DNA of 64,000 bases, from assembly GCA_016874795.1 (NCBI GenBank), contig VGTG01000006.1, forward strand, positions 1 through 64,000. Reading direction: 5' to 3'. The position numbers were made by a program, and so were the translations under genes. Positions 10,156 to 19,696 of this stretch are shown piece after piece (the first letter of the stretch is position 1; each line of letters opens with the position of its first letter). Source of the stretch: Deltaproteobacteria bacterium. Its GTDB lineage: Bacteria; Desulfobacterota; Binatia; UBA12015. Below the pieces are notes generated by a model. It was not told where the DNA came from. It searched no databases and worked only from the letters and a program-made list of their open reading frames with translations.

Positions 10156-10288
10156 CGCTCCTCCGCCCGAGTCTGCCGGTCGCTAGCCCGCTTCGGACGA
10201 AACGTCAATCGAATCTCGCGCCGCTCGCCGACGCCACGAACCACGCAACTTTCTTGCCCCAGTGGGAGCGATGTTCTAGCCTCGCTGC

Positions 10289-10720
10289 ATGTCCCGATTG
10301 CGCCTCGTTCTCGTCGTCAAGGGCACGTTCACGCTCGTGGTGCTCGCGCTGCCGCTCCTCTTCATGCCGCTCGAGGGCATCCAGCTGATCGGCTTCCCGG
10401 AGTACGACGAGCCGGCGTCGTTCTTCATTCGCTTGCTCGGCGCGACGCTCGTGCCTCTCGCGACGTTCCAGCTCTGGACGGCGATCGACGTGGGACACCG
10501 AAAGGGCGGCATCTTCGCGACGCTCGTGGAGTGCGTGATGACGCTGCTCGTCCTCTGGCACTTCGTCTGGTACGGCGGCATGGCCACCTGGCCGATCCGC
10601 GGCAAGCTCGTCGCGATCGGCTTCGGGATGCTGCAGGCGGGCTTCGCCGCGGCCATCCTCGTCACGGGCTGGGAAGCGCTCCTCGGGCGCGGCGAATCGC
10701 GCTCGCCAGACGCCGCCTGA
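10289..10720 (+). CDS. Hypothetical small integral membrane protein
   Basis: MSRLRLVLVVKGTFTLVVLALPLLFMP with several hydrophobic segments. Confidence 0.6.
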   Translation: MSRLRLVLVVKGTFTLVVLALPLLFMPLEGIQLIGFPEYDEPASFFIRLLGATLVPLATFQLWTAIDVGHRKGGIFATLVECVMTLLVLWHFVWYGGMATWPIRGKLVAIGFGMLQAGFAAAILVTGWEALLGRGESRSPDAA

Positions 10721-10764
10721 TCTCCGCCCGCGCGGAACGACGCGGAACGGCGCTGGGCGAAGCA

Positions 10765-10799
10765 GGCGCCGCCTGCAGAACGAATCTGCAGACGGCGCC
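10765..10799. terminator. Hairpin between convergent genes (bidirectional terminator candidate)
   Basis: GGCGCCGCCTGCAGA-acgaa-TCTGCAGACGGCGCC, one internal mismatch, between convergent stops; no T-tract. Confidence 0.45.
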
Positions 10800-10807
10800 A
10801 CTCCGGT

Positions 10808-13237
10808 CTACGGGACGACGACCGTGATCGAGCGCGTGTTCGGCGTCCCCGCGTTGTCGGTGATCAGGATCTGGCCGTTCGTCGGAATGCCCGGGGCGTT
10901 GTACGTGAACGTCCCCGGCGCCGGCAGCGGGCTGCCGCCGATGACGCCGATGAGCCCGCCCGTGAGCATGATCGTGTACGGCGGAACGCCGCCGCCGGTG
11001 ATCGTGATCGGCTGCGAGCCGTTCAGCGGAACGTTGATCGGGCCCGGCTCGTCGACCTGGATGGCGGAGCCGGCCGTGTTCGTCACCATCGCACTGTCGA
11101 CCTGGCCGTTCGAGTCGCTGACGACGATCGTGAAGGAGCCCGGCGCGGTCGCCGTGTAGTTGAAGGCCCCGCCCGAGTCCGGAACGGTCGTCGGCGTCGC
11201 CGTGCCGCCGCTCGGGACGACGGTGTACGGAGGCACGCCGCCGCTGATCACGAACGCCTGCGACTGCCCGACGTTCAGGTTCGCCGCGGCCGGCAGGATC
11301 GAGGGTGGACCCGGCGTCGGCGTGGGATTCGGCGGAGGCGCCGGCGTCGGCGTCGGCGCGGCCGGCGGGGCCGGCAGCCGGAACGCCGTGTTCGTCGTGA
11401 TGTTCGTCCCCGCGACGGTCGCACGGACGCTCGCGAGCTGACCCGCGAGATCCGCGTCGAAGGTGAAGCACGTCGTCGCGGTGCCGGGCTGCGGCGAGAT
11501 CGTCAGCAGCGTCCCCTGATCCCGGCACTCGGCGCGATACTGGGAAACGTCGCACGGAGCCGCCGAGTTGGTGAAGCTCGGGCTCACGACCTCCGCGCGC
11601 GCGACCGGCGTGGCCGGGCCCCAGTTCACCTGGACTCCCGTCGCGACGGGGTTGTTGTTCTCGTCGCTGACGAGCGCCGTGATGATTGCCGTCAGCGTTC
11701 CGTCCTGGTTCAGCTGGCAAGCATCCTGCCGCAGCACCGCCGCGGAGATGTGATCCGGATCGCCGGCGGGCCCCGTGGTCTGCGAGGTGATGCCGACCTG
11801 TCCGTCGCCGCTGATGCCGTTATCGGTCTCCGCCGTGATGATGATGAACTGCGGCGGCGTTCCCGCGGGAACGGTCAGCGTCGTCGAGACCTGTCCGTTG
11901 GAGTCGCTGATCCCGGTCAGGATCGAGAGCGACGGGATCTCCGGCGTCGGCGTGCCGACCTGTCCCGGCAGCGTCCACACGACCGGCACTCCCGCGATCG
12001 GGTTGAAGTTCTGATCGAGGACCGTCGCGGTGATCAGCGACGTGCCGCCGTCCGGTCCGTTCAGCGTCGGCGGCGAAGCGCCCACGAGCACGCGGGCCGC
12101 TTCGAGCGATGCCGTGGGCACCGGCGTCGGACCGCCGCCGCCCGTCGGGCTCGGCAGCGGATCGATGTTGACGGTCGCCGTCACGACCTGGCCGCTCTGG
12201 TCGTTGCAGAGGATGTTGAAGGTCGCCGAGAGCGGAACCTCGCTCGCCGTGAAGGTGAACGTGCCACCGCGCTCGTTGACGACCATCGGCGAGATCGTCC
12301 CGCCGCTCGCCGAGCAGGTGTACGGCGGAACGCCGCCGGAGAGCGCGAAGACCTGGCTCGCCCCGACGAGGAGAGTCGCCGTCGTCGGCGTGATCTCGAG
12401 CTCGGTGAACTCGACCGTGACCGAGGCCGTCGCGGAGTGGCCTTCGGAGTCGAGGATCGTGAAGGTGTGCGTACCCGCGACCTTGCCGCTCAGCGTGTAG
12501 AGGATCGTCGCCGGGAAGGTGCCGTCGAAGAGCTGCTCGGCCGTGCCGACGCCGCTGTCGGGGTTCTGCAGCACGTACGGCTCGTCGACGCTGCCCGGAT
12601 CCTGGTCCGTGAAGGGCACGCCGCCGAGGATCGCGAACTCGAGAGTCGTCCCGGGCGAAGGATCGGTGACCATGATCTCGCTCGGGATGACGACGACGAT
12701 GTCGTCTTCCGTCGGGACGAAGCCGACGTCGAAGACTTGCACGAACATCAGCGCCGACAATCCCATGTTCCGGGCCGTCTGCGCCGTGATCGCCATGCGG
12801 CCGGGCGTCGACGGAGCTTGAAGCGTCGTCACCGCGACGCCGTTCCCGTCGGTGAAGGCGATGCCCGCCGGGAAGCCGAGCTGGCGGAAGATGTCGAACG
12901 CGAAATCGTCGGGCAGCGGCGGGATGAAGTTCGCGTCGGGGAACTGCGCCTGGAAAAGGATCGGGATGCCGGCGAGCGGACGGCCCGCAGGATCGAGGGC
13001 CTGCGCGAAAACGTCGATCCGATCCGCACGGTTCGCGTCGATGCTCTCGCGCGAAACGCCGATGATCATCGACCCCGCGTTGCTCGTCGTGCCGACGGGG
13101 TTGAGCACGAACTGCTGCGTCGGCGGCGTCGGCGACGAGTTGGTGCTGTTCGTCCCACCGCCGCAGCTCCAAAGACCGAAGGCACCGCTCAGCATCGCGA
13201 GCGCCACCACCCCACTCCACCCCACATGCCTCTTCAT
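10808..13237 (-). CDS. Large lipoprotein with invasin/Big_1-like domains and SGGVPPY-type Ig repeats
   Basis: MKRHVGWSGVVALAMLSGAFGLWSCGGG lipobox; repeats ATLLVGASQVFALSGGVPPYT, ANLNVGQSQAFVISGGVPPYT, VPLNGSQPITITGGGVPPYT; Big_1-like DQNFNPIAGVPVVWTLPG; PT-rich linkers. Confidence 0.75.
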   Translation of the reverse strand: MKRHVGWSGVVALAMLSGAFGLWSCGGGTNSTNSSPTPPTQQFVLNPVGTTSNAGSMIIGVSRESIDANRADRIDVFAQALDPAGRPLAGIPILFQAQFPDANFIPPLPDDFAFDIFRQLGFPAGIAFTDGNGVAVTTLQAPSTPGRMAITAQTARNMGLSALMFVQVFDVGFVPTEDDIVVVIPSEIMVTDPSPGTTLEFAILGGVPFTDQDPGSVDEPYVLQNPDSGVGTAEQLFDGTFPATILYTLSGKVAGTHTFTILDSEGHSATASVTVEFTELEITPTTATLLVGASQVFALSGGVPPYTCSASGGTISPMVVNERGGTFTFTASEVPLSATFNILCNDQSGQVVTATVNIDPLPSPTGGGGPTPVPTASLEAARVLVGASPPTLNGPDGGTSLITATVLDQNFNPIAGVPVVWTLPGQVGTPTPEIPSLSILTGISDSNGQVSTTLTVPAGTPPQFIIITAETDNGISGDGQVGITSQTTGPAGDPDHISAAVLRQDACQLNQDGTLTAIITALVSDENNNPVATGVQVNWGPATPVARAEVVSPSFTNSAAPCDVSQYRAECRDQGTLLTISPQPGTATTCFTFDADLAGQLASVRATVAGTNITTNTAFRLPAPPAAPTPTPAPPPNPTPTPGPPSILPAAANLNVGQSQAFVISGGVPPYTVVPSGGTATPTTVPDSGGAFNYTATAPGSFTIVVSDSNGQVDSAMVTNTAGSAIQVDEPGPINVPLNGSQPITITGGGVPPYTIMLTGGLIGVIGGSPLPAPGTFTYNAPGIPTNGQILITDNAGTPNTRSITVVVP

Positions 13238-13287
13238 GGACTTCCTCCCCGGCCTCTCCACCGCTCAGCTTCCCGCGGTCTTCCGGG

Positions 13288-13923
13288 TCACAGGATCGTC
13301 AACGTGTAGCCGACCGTGTTCGAAGCGTAGCGAATGCCGGTGTCGGACTGGCTGTTGGCGTAGATGTAGACGTTCATCGTGAACGGCCTCGCGGGAAGTC
13401 GGTTCACGTTCTGGTTCAAGAACTCGACCATCGTGCGCGGTACGATCTGGCCGACCATCGGAATGTAGACGAGGTTCACCTGCCCGCTCGGCGCCTCGAG
13501 ATCGGACGTCGGCGGCAGGATCGTCTGTCCGGTTCGCATCGAGTGGTCGTCGATCGGGATTCCCGCGCCCGGGATCTCGTACTCGAGCACGATCTCCGTC
13601 ACGTTGATCGACTGCGTCGACAGGTTGTTCTGCAGCGCCAGGTAGCCGCCGCAGGGATCGGCGAACGCGTCGTTCCGATCCGGGAAGTCCTCGATCGTCG
13701 TGATGTCGATCGTGTACGACGTGTCGACGATCGCGCTCTCCACCGTCGGCTCCGTGCAGCGGATCTCCGCCTCGTCGATCGACTCGAGGCCGCGGAACAT
13801 GCCCGTCGCGCGGAAGACGATGCCCTGATCGTTGCTCCCGTCCGGACCGCCCGACCCACAACCGAGCCCGAGCGCGCCGATCACGGCCGCACCGAGCAAC
13901 CCACTCCACGTCCACCCACGCAT
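13288..13923 (-). CDS. Hypothetical secreted lipoprotein
   Basis: MRGWTWSGLLGAAVIGALGLGCGSGG signal peptide and lipobox. Confidence 0.65.
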   Translation of the reverse strand: MRGWTWSGLLGAAVIGALGLGCGSGGPDGSNDQGIVFRATGMFRGLESIDEAEIRCTEPTVESAIVDTSYTIDITTIEDFPDRNDAFADPCGGYLALQNNLSTQSINVTEIVLEYEIPGAGIPIDDHSMRTGQTILPPTSDLEAPSGQVNLVYIPMVGQIVPRTMVEFLNQNVNRLPARPFTMNVYIYANSQSDTGIRYASNTVGYTLTIL

Positions 13924-13963
13924 CGAAACCCCTCCCCACCGCGGCGCCACGCGCCGGAGGCCA

Positions 13964-15052
13964 CTAATCGCTGCGAAGCGCTTCTTCGATCTCCGTCGTC
14001 GAGAGCAGCTCGAAGCGTGTCCGGCCGAGCTCCTCGACTTCCACGAACTTCACGCGGCTCTCGTCTCGCTTCTTGTCCGTCTCGACGGCGCGCGCGAGCT
14101 CGCCCGAGTCGAGCTCGGCCGGAATGCCGACCGGAAGCCCGAACCGCTCGAGGAGCCGCGCCACGCGCTTCTCCGACTCGGGCGCGAACCCCGACCGCAG
14201 CCGGGAGACGCGCGAGGCGAAGACCATCCCGATCGAGACGGCCTCGCCGTGCAGAAAGCGCCGATACTCCGTGACCGCCTCGATCGCGTGGCCGAGCGTG
14301 TGACCGAAGTTGAGGATCGCGCGACGGTCGCTTTCCTTCTCGTCCTCCATCACGACCTGCGCTTTCAAAGCGGCGCAGCGGTGCACGACGTCGGCGAGGA
14401 CCGTCCGGTCGTGCGCGTTCAGGGCGTCGGCGTTCTTCTCGAGGAGCGCGAACAGGTCCGGCGAGAGGATCACCGCGTACTTCACGACCTCGGCCATGCC
14501 GGCGCGGAGCTCGCGCGGCGGCAGCGAGGCGAGCGTCTCGACGTCCGCGAGGACGAAGCGCGGCTGGTGGAACGCGCCGACGAGGTTCTTTCCCGACTTC
14601 AGGTTGACGCCGGTCTTCCCGCCGATCGACGAGTCGACCTGCGCGAGGAGCGTCGTCGGGACCTGCACGACGTCGATGCCGCGCAGGAACGTCGCGGCCG
14701 CGAAGCCCGTCAGATCGCCGATCACGCCGCCGCCGACGGCGACGAGCGCCGACTTCCGCTCGATGCGCGCGGCGGCGAGCGCCTCGTGCACGCGCTCGAG
14801 CTGGGTCAGGCTCTTGTGCTCCTCGCCCGAAGGGACGACGACGCGCGTGTGCGAAAAGCCCGCGCTCGTGAGCGAGGACCGCACCTTCTCGCCGTAGAGG
14901 CCGTCGACGATCGGATCCGTGATGACCGCGATCTTCCGGCTCTTGAGGAGCGGCGCGAGGTGCTCCCCGAGCTTCCCGAGCGAGCCGGCGCCGACGCGGA
15001 TCTCGTACGAGCGATCGGCGAGCGACACGACGATCGGGTCGAGCTCGCTCAC
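13964..15052 (-). CDS. aroB: 3-dehydroquinate synthase
   Basis: GTG at 15052 overlapping aroK stop; VAVGGGVIGDLTGFAAATFLRGIDVVQVPTTLLAQVDSSIGGKTGVN. Confidence 0.95.
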   Translation of the reverse strand: MSELDPIVVSLADRSYEIRVGAGSLGKLGEHLAPLLKSRKIAVITDPIVDGLYGEKVRSSLTSAGFSHTRVVVPSGEEHKSLTQLERVHEALAAARIERKSALVAVGGGVIGDLTGFAAATFLRGIDVVQVPTTLLAQVDSSIGGKTGVNLKSGKNLVGAFHQPRFVLADVETLASLPPRELRAGMAEVVKYAVILSPDLFALLEKNADALNAHDRTVLADVVHRCAALKAQVVMEDEKESDRRAILNFGHTLGHAIEAVTEYRRFLHGEAVSIGMVFASRVSRLRSGFAPESEKRVARLLERFGLPVGIPAELDSGELARAVETDKKRDESRVKFVEVEELGRTRFELLSTTEIEEALRSD

Positions 15053-15597
15053 GCGGAGGCTCCTCCCGCGCCGCGTCCCGCCGCGGTCCGCGCGCTCTCG
15101 ATCTCGATCTCGATCCGCTCGACGACCTGGTCCGGCGAGAGATCGGACGTGTCGATCTTCCGCGCGATCCGCTGATAGGCGGGCGCACGCTGCGCGAGCA
15201 GGTCCCGGATGCGCGCGATCAAGTCCGGATGGCCGCGCAGCAGAGGACGCGTCTCGACGGAGTCGCCGACGCGCTTGGCGATCGCGTCCGGGCGCGCGAC
15301 CAGGCAGAGGAGGAGCCCCGCCTTCTCGAAGGCGACGCGATTGTCGTCGTCGAGCACGGTCCCGCCCCCCGCGGCGATCACGGCGTCGCTTCCGCGGCAC
15401 ACCTCGCGGACGGCCTCCTTCTCGAGCGCGCGGAAGCGCACCTCGCCGTCCCGCGCGAAGATCTCGGCTACGGACATGCCGGCGCGCTCCTCGATCCAGG
15501 CATCGAGATCGATGAACGGGAGCCCACGGCGCGCCGCAAGGCGGCGCCCGACGGCGCTCTTTCCCGTTCCCATGAAGCCGGCCAGCACGATCCGCAT
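15049..15597 (-). CDS. aroK: Shikimate kinase
   Basis: MRIVLAGFMGTGKSAVGRRLAARRGLPFIDLDAWIEERAG. Confidence 0.95.
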   Translation of the reverse strand: MRIVLAGFMGTGKSAVGRRLAARRGLPFIDLDAWIEERAGMSVAEIFARDGEVRFRALEKEAVREVCRGSDAVIAAGGGTVLDDDNRVAFEKAGLLLCLVARPDAIAKRVGDSVETRPLLRGHPDLIARIRDLLAQRAPAYQRIARKIDTSDLSPDQVVERIEIEIESARTAAGRGAGGASA

Positions 15598-15607
15598 CGC
15601 TCCTTCA

Positions 15608-17986
15608 TCATCCGGGGATCGAGGTCATTGGGGAAGGCGGCTGCTGCGAGGGCTCGGTCGGCGGGGTGAGAACCTCGTAGGCGCTCTTGTCCCGCTCCTT
15701 CCACAGATCCGCGGCGCTCGGCAGCCGGGTCGGCTCGACCGTCCGCCAGATCACCCGCGGAGTGATGAACACGAGGAGCTCCTGTCGACGGTCCTCCACC
15801 GACTGGTTCTTGAAGAGCCAGCCGAAGACGGGGACCGTCCGGAACCAGGGGACTCCGGCCTCCGAGGTGTTCGCCTGCTGCCGGTACACGCCGCCGATGA
15901 CCACCGTCTCGCCGTCGCGGACGAGGACCTGCGAGGTCGCTTGGCGGCTGATCTCGTTCGGGATCTCGTCGGTCTCGGCGGTGCTGGGCACGCTCGACTT
16001 CACGAACATCTGCAGCAGGATGTAGCCGTCGTTGGACACCTGCGGCGTGACCCGCAGGATGATGCCGGTGTCGATCGCCTGCGTCGCCACGGTGTTCGCG
16101 CCGGCGACGCCGCCCGCACCCGTGTTGATGACCGTGCCGGTCGACGGGAGGCGGACGCGCAGGATCTCGAGGCTCTGGATCTGCGCCTCGGCGTTGTTCA
16201 GCGTGATGACCTTCGGGCGCGAGATGACCTTGCCCTTGCCGGCGTTCTCGATCGCCGTGATCTGGGCGTCGATCTGCGTGCTGCCGTCGAGCGAGCCGAG
16301 GAGGAGACCGAGCGTGCTGCCGGCGCCCGCCGTCACGCCCTTCGCCGGGAAATCGACGAGGATCGGGGCGCCCGTGGCTTCTTCGCCGCCCTCGCCGTCC
16401 ACGACGTCGCGCGGACCGCCGCCGCCGATGCCGATCCGGCCCGGGAAGTTCTTGCCGGTCGGATTCCCCGTCTCGGGGCTCGCTATGTAGCTCGCGCCCC
16501 AGCGCACGCCGAGGTCGCGGGCCATGTCGGTGTCGGCTTCGAAGATGAGGCCCTGGATCGCGACCTGCGGGGTCTGCACGTCGAGGCGCCGCACGAGCTC
16601 GCGCGCATTGAAGATGCCGTCGGAGATGTCGCGCACGATCAGAGTGTTCGTCGCGTCGTTGACCATGACCGTGCCGCGGCTCGAGAGAAGCCCGATCCGC
16701 TGTCCGGCGTCCTCACCGGCGACCGCCTCGACCGCATTCACGTTCGCGTTCGAAGTGGTCGATCCACCGTTCAAGAGGAGAGCGAGGTCGCGAGCTTTGA
16801 CGTAGTTGATCTTGAGATAGGCCGTCTGGAGGGGCTCGAGCTGCTGGCCCGCCTGGCGGGCGGCGAGACGCGCGCGGCGCTCTTCCTCGAGCCGCTTCGA
16901 GGTCGAGATCGTGATGACGTCGTCGTACTCGACCATCTCGAGACCGGTCGACTTCAAGAGGATGTCGAGCGCCTGGTCCCAGGGAACGTCGTAGAGGACG
17001 ATCGTGACGCGGCCGGTGACGTCGTCCGTCGCGACGATGTTTCGGTGCGCGACGTCCGCGATGATGCGGAGCACGTTCAGGATGTCCGCGTCCTTGAACT
17101 CGAGCGAGATCCGGCGGCCGTTGTAGGTCTTCCGCGTCGGCGAATCGACGAGGTCCGGGAGGCGCTCCTCCGGTCCTGCGTGCGCGACCGGCGCCGCTCC
17201 GACCTGCACACCCGGCGGGATCGCCGGATCTGTCATCGGATCGGGCTCCGCACGCGCCGGAGGCGGAGGCAGAGGCTTCCTCGCGGCCGCCTGCTCGATC
17301 GGCGGAAGCGAATCCGCTTGCAAAGCCGCATCCAGCCCGGCCGTCGAGCCTTCGAGCGCGAGCGCCGCATGCGCGTGCGCTCCCGGCGGGACGTCGTAGG
17401 ATTGCCACACCTGGCTCACCGTCGCGCCGCTCGGATTCTCTCCGAGGCCGACGACGACCGCGCTTTCCTTCACCGAGACGTCGCAGGTGCCGGCCATCGC
17501 GGCCGACGCCTCGACGACGAGGCGAAGTCGATCCGGGTACTGTCCGACGCGCACCCGCGGCGCCAGGGGATCAGCCGTCTTGACGGTGCTCGGTCCGAAG
17601 TTCTTGGCGGTCGCACCGTTCACGTCGACCACGCAGCGCGTCGGCGCCTTCAGCTCCTGGGACGTCCACTTGTCCGGCGAGCGCGACAGCTGCACGACCA
17701 TGCGCGTGCCGTCCATGTCGCCGGTGCGCGACACCTCGAGCACGCGTAGCGTCGCCTCTTCGGTGAAGCTCCCCGCGTCGAGAGCGTCGGCGACGTCGCC
17801 GGTCGCTTCGTCGGCTGCGCCCGCGCCGGCCGGCCCGTCGGTCTGGCCTTCGGCCTCGACCACTCCGTCGCCGCTGATGTGCGTCTCGTAGTCGCGGCCG
17901 ACGATCTCCGGCTTGGGCCGCTGCCCCGCGCAGCTCAGAAGCAAGACGGCCAGGGACAGCCACAGCCCCGGACCGACACACGTCAC
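15608..17986 (-). CDS. pilQ: Type IV pilus secretin PilQ
   Basis: GTG at 17986; AMIN-like N-terminus, ISLEFKDADILNVLRIIADVAHRNIVATDDVTGRVT, secretin domain VGGVYRQQ...GWLFKN...LLVFITPRV. Confidence 0.93.
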   Translation of the reverse strand: MTCVGPGLWLSLAVLLLSCAGQRPKPEIVGRDYETHISGDGVVEAEGQTDGPAGAGAADEATGDVADALDAGSFTEEATLRVLEVSRTGDMDGTRMVVQLSRSPDKWTSQELKAPTRCVVDVNGATAKNFGPSTVKTADPLAPRVRVGQYPDRLRLVVEASAAMAGTCDVSVKESAVVVGLGENPSGATVSQVWQSYDVPPGAHAHAALALEGSTAGLDAALQADSLPPIEQAAARKPLPPPPARAEPDPMTDPAIPPGVQVGAAPVAHAGPEERLPDLVDSPTRKTYNGRRISLEFKDADILNVLRIIADVAHRNIVATDDVTGRVTIVLYDVPWDQALDILLKSTGLEMVEYDDVITISTSKRLEEERRARLAARQAGQQLEPLQTAYLKINYVKARDLALLLNGGSTTSNANVNAVEAVAGEDAGQRIGLLSSRGTVMVNDATNTLIVRDISDGIFNARELVRRLDVQTPQVAIQGLIFEADTDMARDLGVRWGASYIASPETGNPTGKNFPGRIGIGGGGPRDVVDGEGGEEATGAPILVDFPAKGVTAGAGSTLGLLLGSLDGSTQIDAQITAIENAGKGKVISRPKVITLNNAEAQIQSLEILRVRLPSTGTVINTGAGGVAGANTVATQAIDTGIILRVTPQVSNDGYILLQMFVKSSVPSTAETDEIPNEISRQATSQVLVRDGETVVIGGVYRQQANTSEAGVPWFRTVPVFGWLFKNQSVEDRRQELLVFITPRVIWRTVEPTRLPSAADLWKERDKSAYEVLTPPTEPSQQPPSPMTSIPG

Positions 17987-18453
17987 TGAAGCGGCTCTTC
18001 TTCGTCGTCGGCGGGCAGCTCGAGTACGTGCTCGGTGCGGTGCTTCTCGCCAATCACGTCCGTTTGCCATTCCTCCACCACCACCTCCCGCGGTCGGATC
18101 TCCGTCACGACTCCACCGTTCGGCCCCACGGGCGTTCCGGGCGTCAGGATGAACCCGAGCCCAGCGCTGTCCTCGACCATCGCGCGCGGCGGCGCAAGCT
18201 GGAGCACCACGCCGACCAGCTTCAGCTGGCCGATCTCGTAGCGCTCGAGCGGCGTCAGCGGCTCGCGCTGCTCGGGACCTCCATCCCGTAGGAGCGACAG
18301 GGGGCGGAAAGGATCCCGCTTCCCCGCCGGGTCGTACGCGTATCCGTCGCGTCCCTCCCCCGCGTCCGACGACGGCCCCTCGACCGCCGCCAGGGCGACC
18401 TCGACCCCCAGCAGAAGCACCATAAATGCCAGGGAAATCGCGGCGCGCCTCAC
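17983..18453 (-). CDS. pilP: Type IV pilus lipoprotein/assembly protein PilP
   Basis: YDPAGKRDPFRPL...PLERYEIGQLKLVGVV...GFILTPGTPVGPNGGVV. Confidence 0.9.
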   Translation of the reverse strand: MRRAAISLAFMVLLLGVEVALAAVEGPSSDAGEGRDGYAYDPAGKRDPFRPLSLLRDGGPEQREPLTPLERYEIGQLKLVGVVLQLAPPRAMVEDSAGLGFILTPGTPVGPNGGVVTEIRPREVVVEEWQTDVIGEKHRTEHVLELPADDEEEPLQ

Positions 18454-19070
18454 CTCTTGTCTCCCTTGATCTTCTTTTGCTCGATCAAGCGCTCGCGCTC
18501 GTTGTCCGATAGAAAGCGAAAGGTCGTCACCGTCGAGTTGGCCTCCAGGAAGAGATCATCGTCGACGACCTTAGGATCCCTTAGCGTGATGTTCGAGACG
18601 TTGACGATCCGGTCGAGCCTTCCCACCTCGTCGAAGAAGGACGCGACCTGGTGGTAGGTGCCGCGCACCTGCATGTCGACGGGGACCTCGGCGTAGAACT
18701 CCTGGTACCCCTCCGGCTTCTGGCGGAAGATCAGGATGTCGAGGCCCGAGTCCCGGCCGAGGTTCGAGATCGAGCTCAGGAGATCGGGGATCTCCTGCTG
18801 ATCGGGCAGGCGGGTGATCGCGAGCTTCAGCTGGCGATCGAGCTCGGCCACCTCCTGCTCCCGGTCCTGCATGCGTGCGGTCTCGAGCGTCTTCCGATCC
18901 CGCTCCTCCAGCATCTCGCTGATGCGCGCACGGAGCTGCTCGGTGCGGGTCATGCGCGGTCCGAGGAGGAAGAAGTAGTAGCCGAGCAGCAGCAGGACCG
19001 GGACCGCGATCGCGACCACCAGCTTCCGGCTCGGCTCGAGGTTCTGAAAGTACTCGAAGGCGGCGTTCAC
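18450..19070 (-). CDS. pilO: Type IV pilus inner-membrane protein PilO
   Basis: GTG at 19070; LEPSRKLVVAIAVPVLLLLGYYFF, coiled coil, PVDMQVRGTYHQVASFFDEVGRLDRIVNVSNI. Confidence 0.9.
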   Translation of the reverse strand: MNAAFEYFQNLEPSRKLVVAIAVPVLLLLGYYFFLLGPRMTRTEQLRARISEMLEERDRKTLETARMQDREQEVAELDRQLKLAITRLPDQQEIPDLLSSISNLGRDSGLDILIFRQKPEGYQEFYAEVPVDMQVRGTYHQVASFFDEVGRLDRIVNVSNITLRDPKVVDDDLFLEANSTVTTFRFLSDNERERLIEQKKIKGDKR

Positions 19071-19696
19071 GACTCCTCCTTCGCCTTCCCCGCGTCGGTC
19101 GCCGCGGTCTCGTCCTTCTTCTCCTCCGGGCCCGGTGCGGGCGGCGGAGTCCGTCCAGCGTAGAGCACCCTGCTGCGGATCGAGAACTCCTTGTACTTGG
19201 CCTTTCCTTCTTCGACCTGCTTCGTCTCGACGAGCTCGACGTTGTCGAAGTAGGGCGAGGTCTCGAGGTTGCGCATGAAGAGCGCGACGGTCTGATTGTC
19301 GAGTCCCCGGCCGCTCAGGACCGCAGCCCCGCCGGCCTCGCGCATCTCGGTGAGCCAGAGCTTCTCCGGCGTCGCGATGCCGAGATCGTCGAGGACGTGC
19401 ACCGGCCCGCGACGCTGCCGCTCGAGGACGGAGATCGTCTTGAGCTTCGCTTCGAGCTCGTCGCGCTTCCGCTCGAGGATCACCGTCTGCTGGTACTTCT
19501 TCGTGAGCTCGGCGAGCTGCTCCTGGTAGACGTCGGCTTCGGCCTGGACCTCGTCGGCCTCGCCTCGCGTGACGATCTCGGCGAGGAGGATCACGGCGGC
19601 GAGCGTGGAAACGATGACGACGCCGATCTGCTTGTCGCGACGCTTCGCGGCCAGCCGCCGCGCTTCGTCGCGCGGCACCAGATTGATGCGAATCAT
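19067..19696 (-). CDS. pilN: Type IV pilus assembly protein PilN
   Basis: MIRINLVPRDEARRLAAKRRDKQ, TM segment, coiled coil, GRGLDNQTVALFMRNLETSPYFDNVEL. Confidence 0.9.
   Translation of the reverse strand: MIRINLVPRDEARRLAAKRRDKQIGVVIVSTLAAVILLAEIVTRGEADEVQAEADVYQEQLAELTKKYQQTVILERKRDELEAKLKTISVLERQRRGPVHVLDDLGIATPEKLWLTEMREAGGAAVLSGRGLDNQTVALFMRNLETSPYFDNVELVETKQVEEGKAKYKEFSIRSRVLYAGRTPPPAPGPEEKKDETAATDAGKAKEES

Noticed and set aside
15209-17749. 846-aa + strand ORF
   Set aside because: Antisense to pilQ; shadow ORF.
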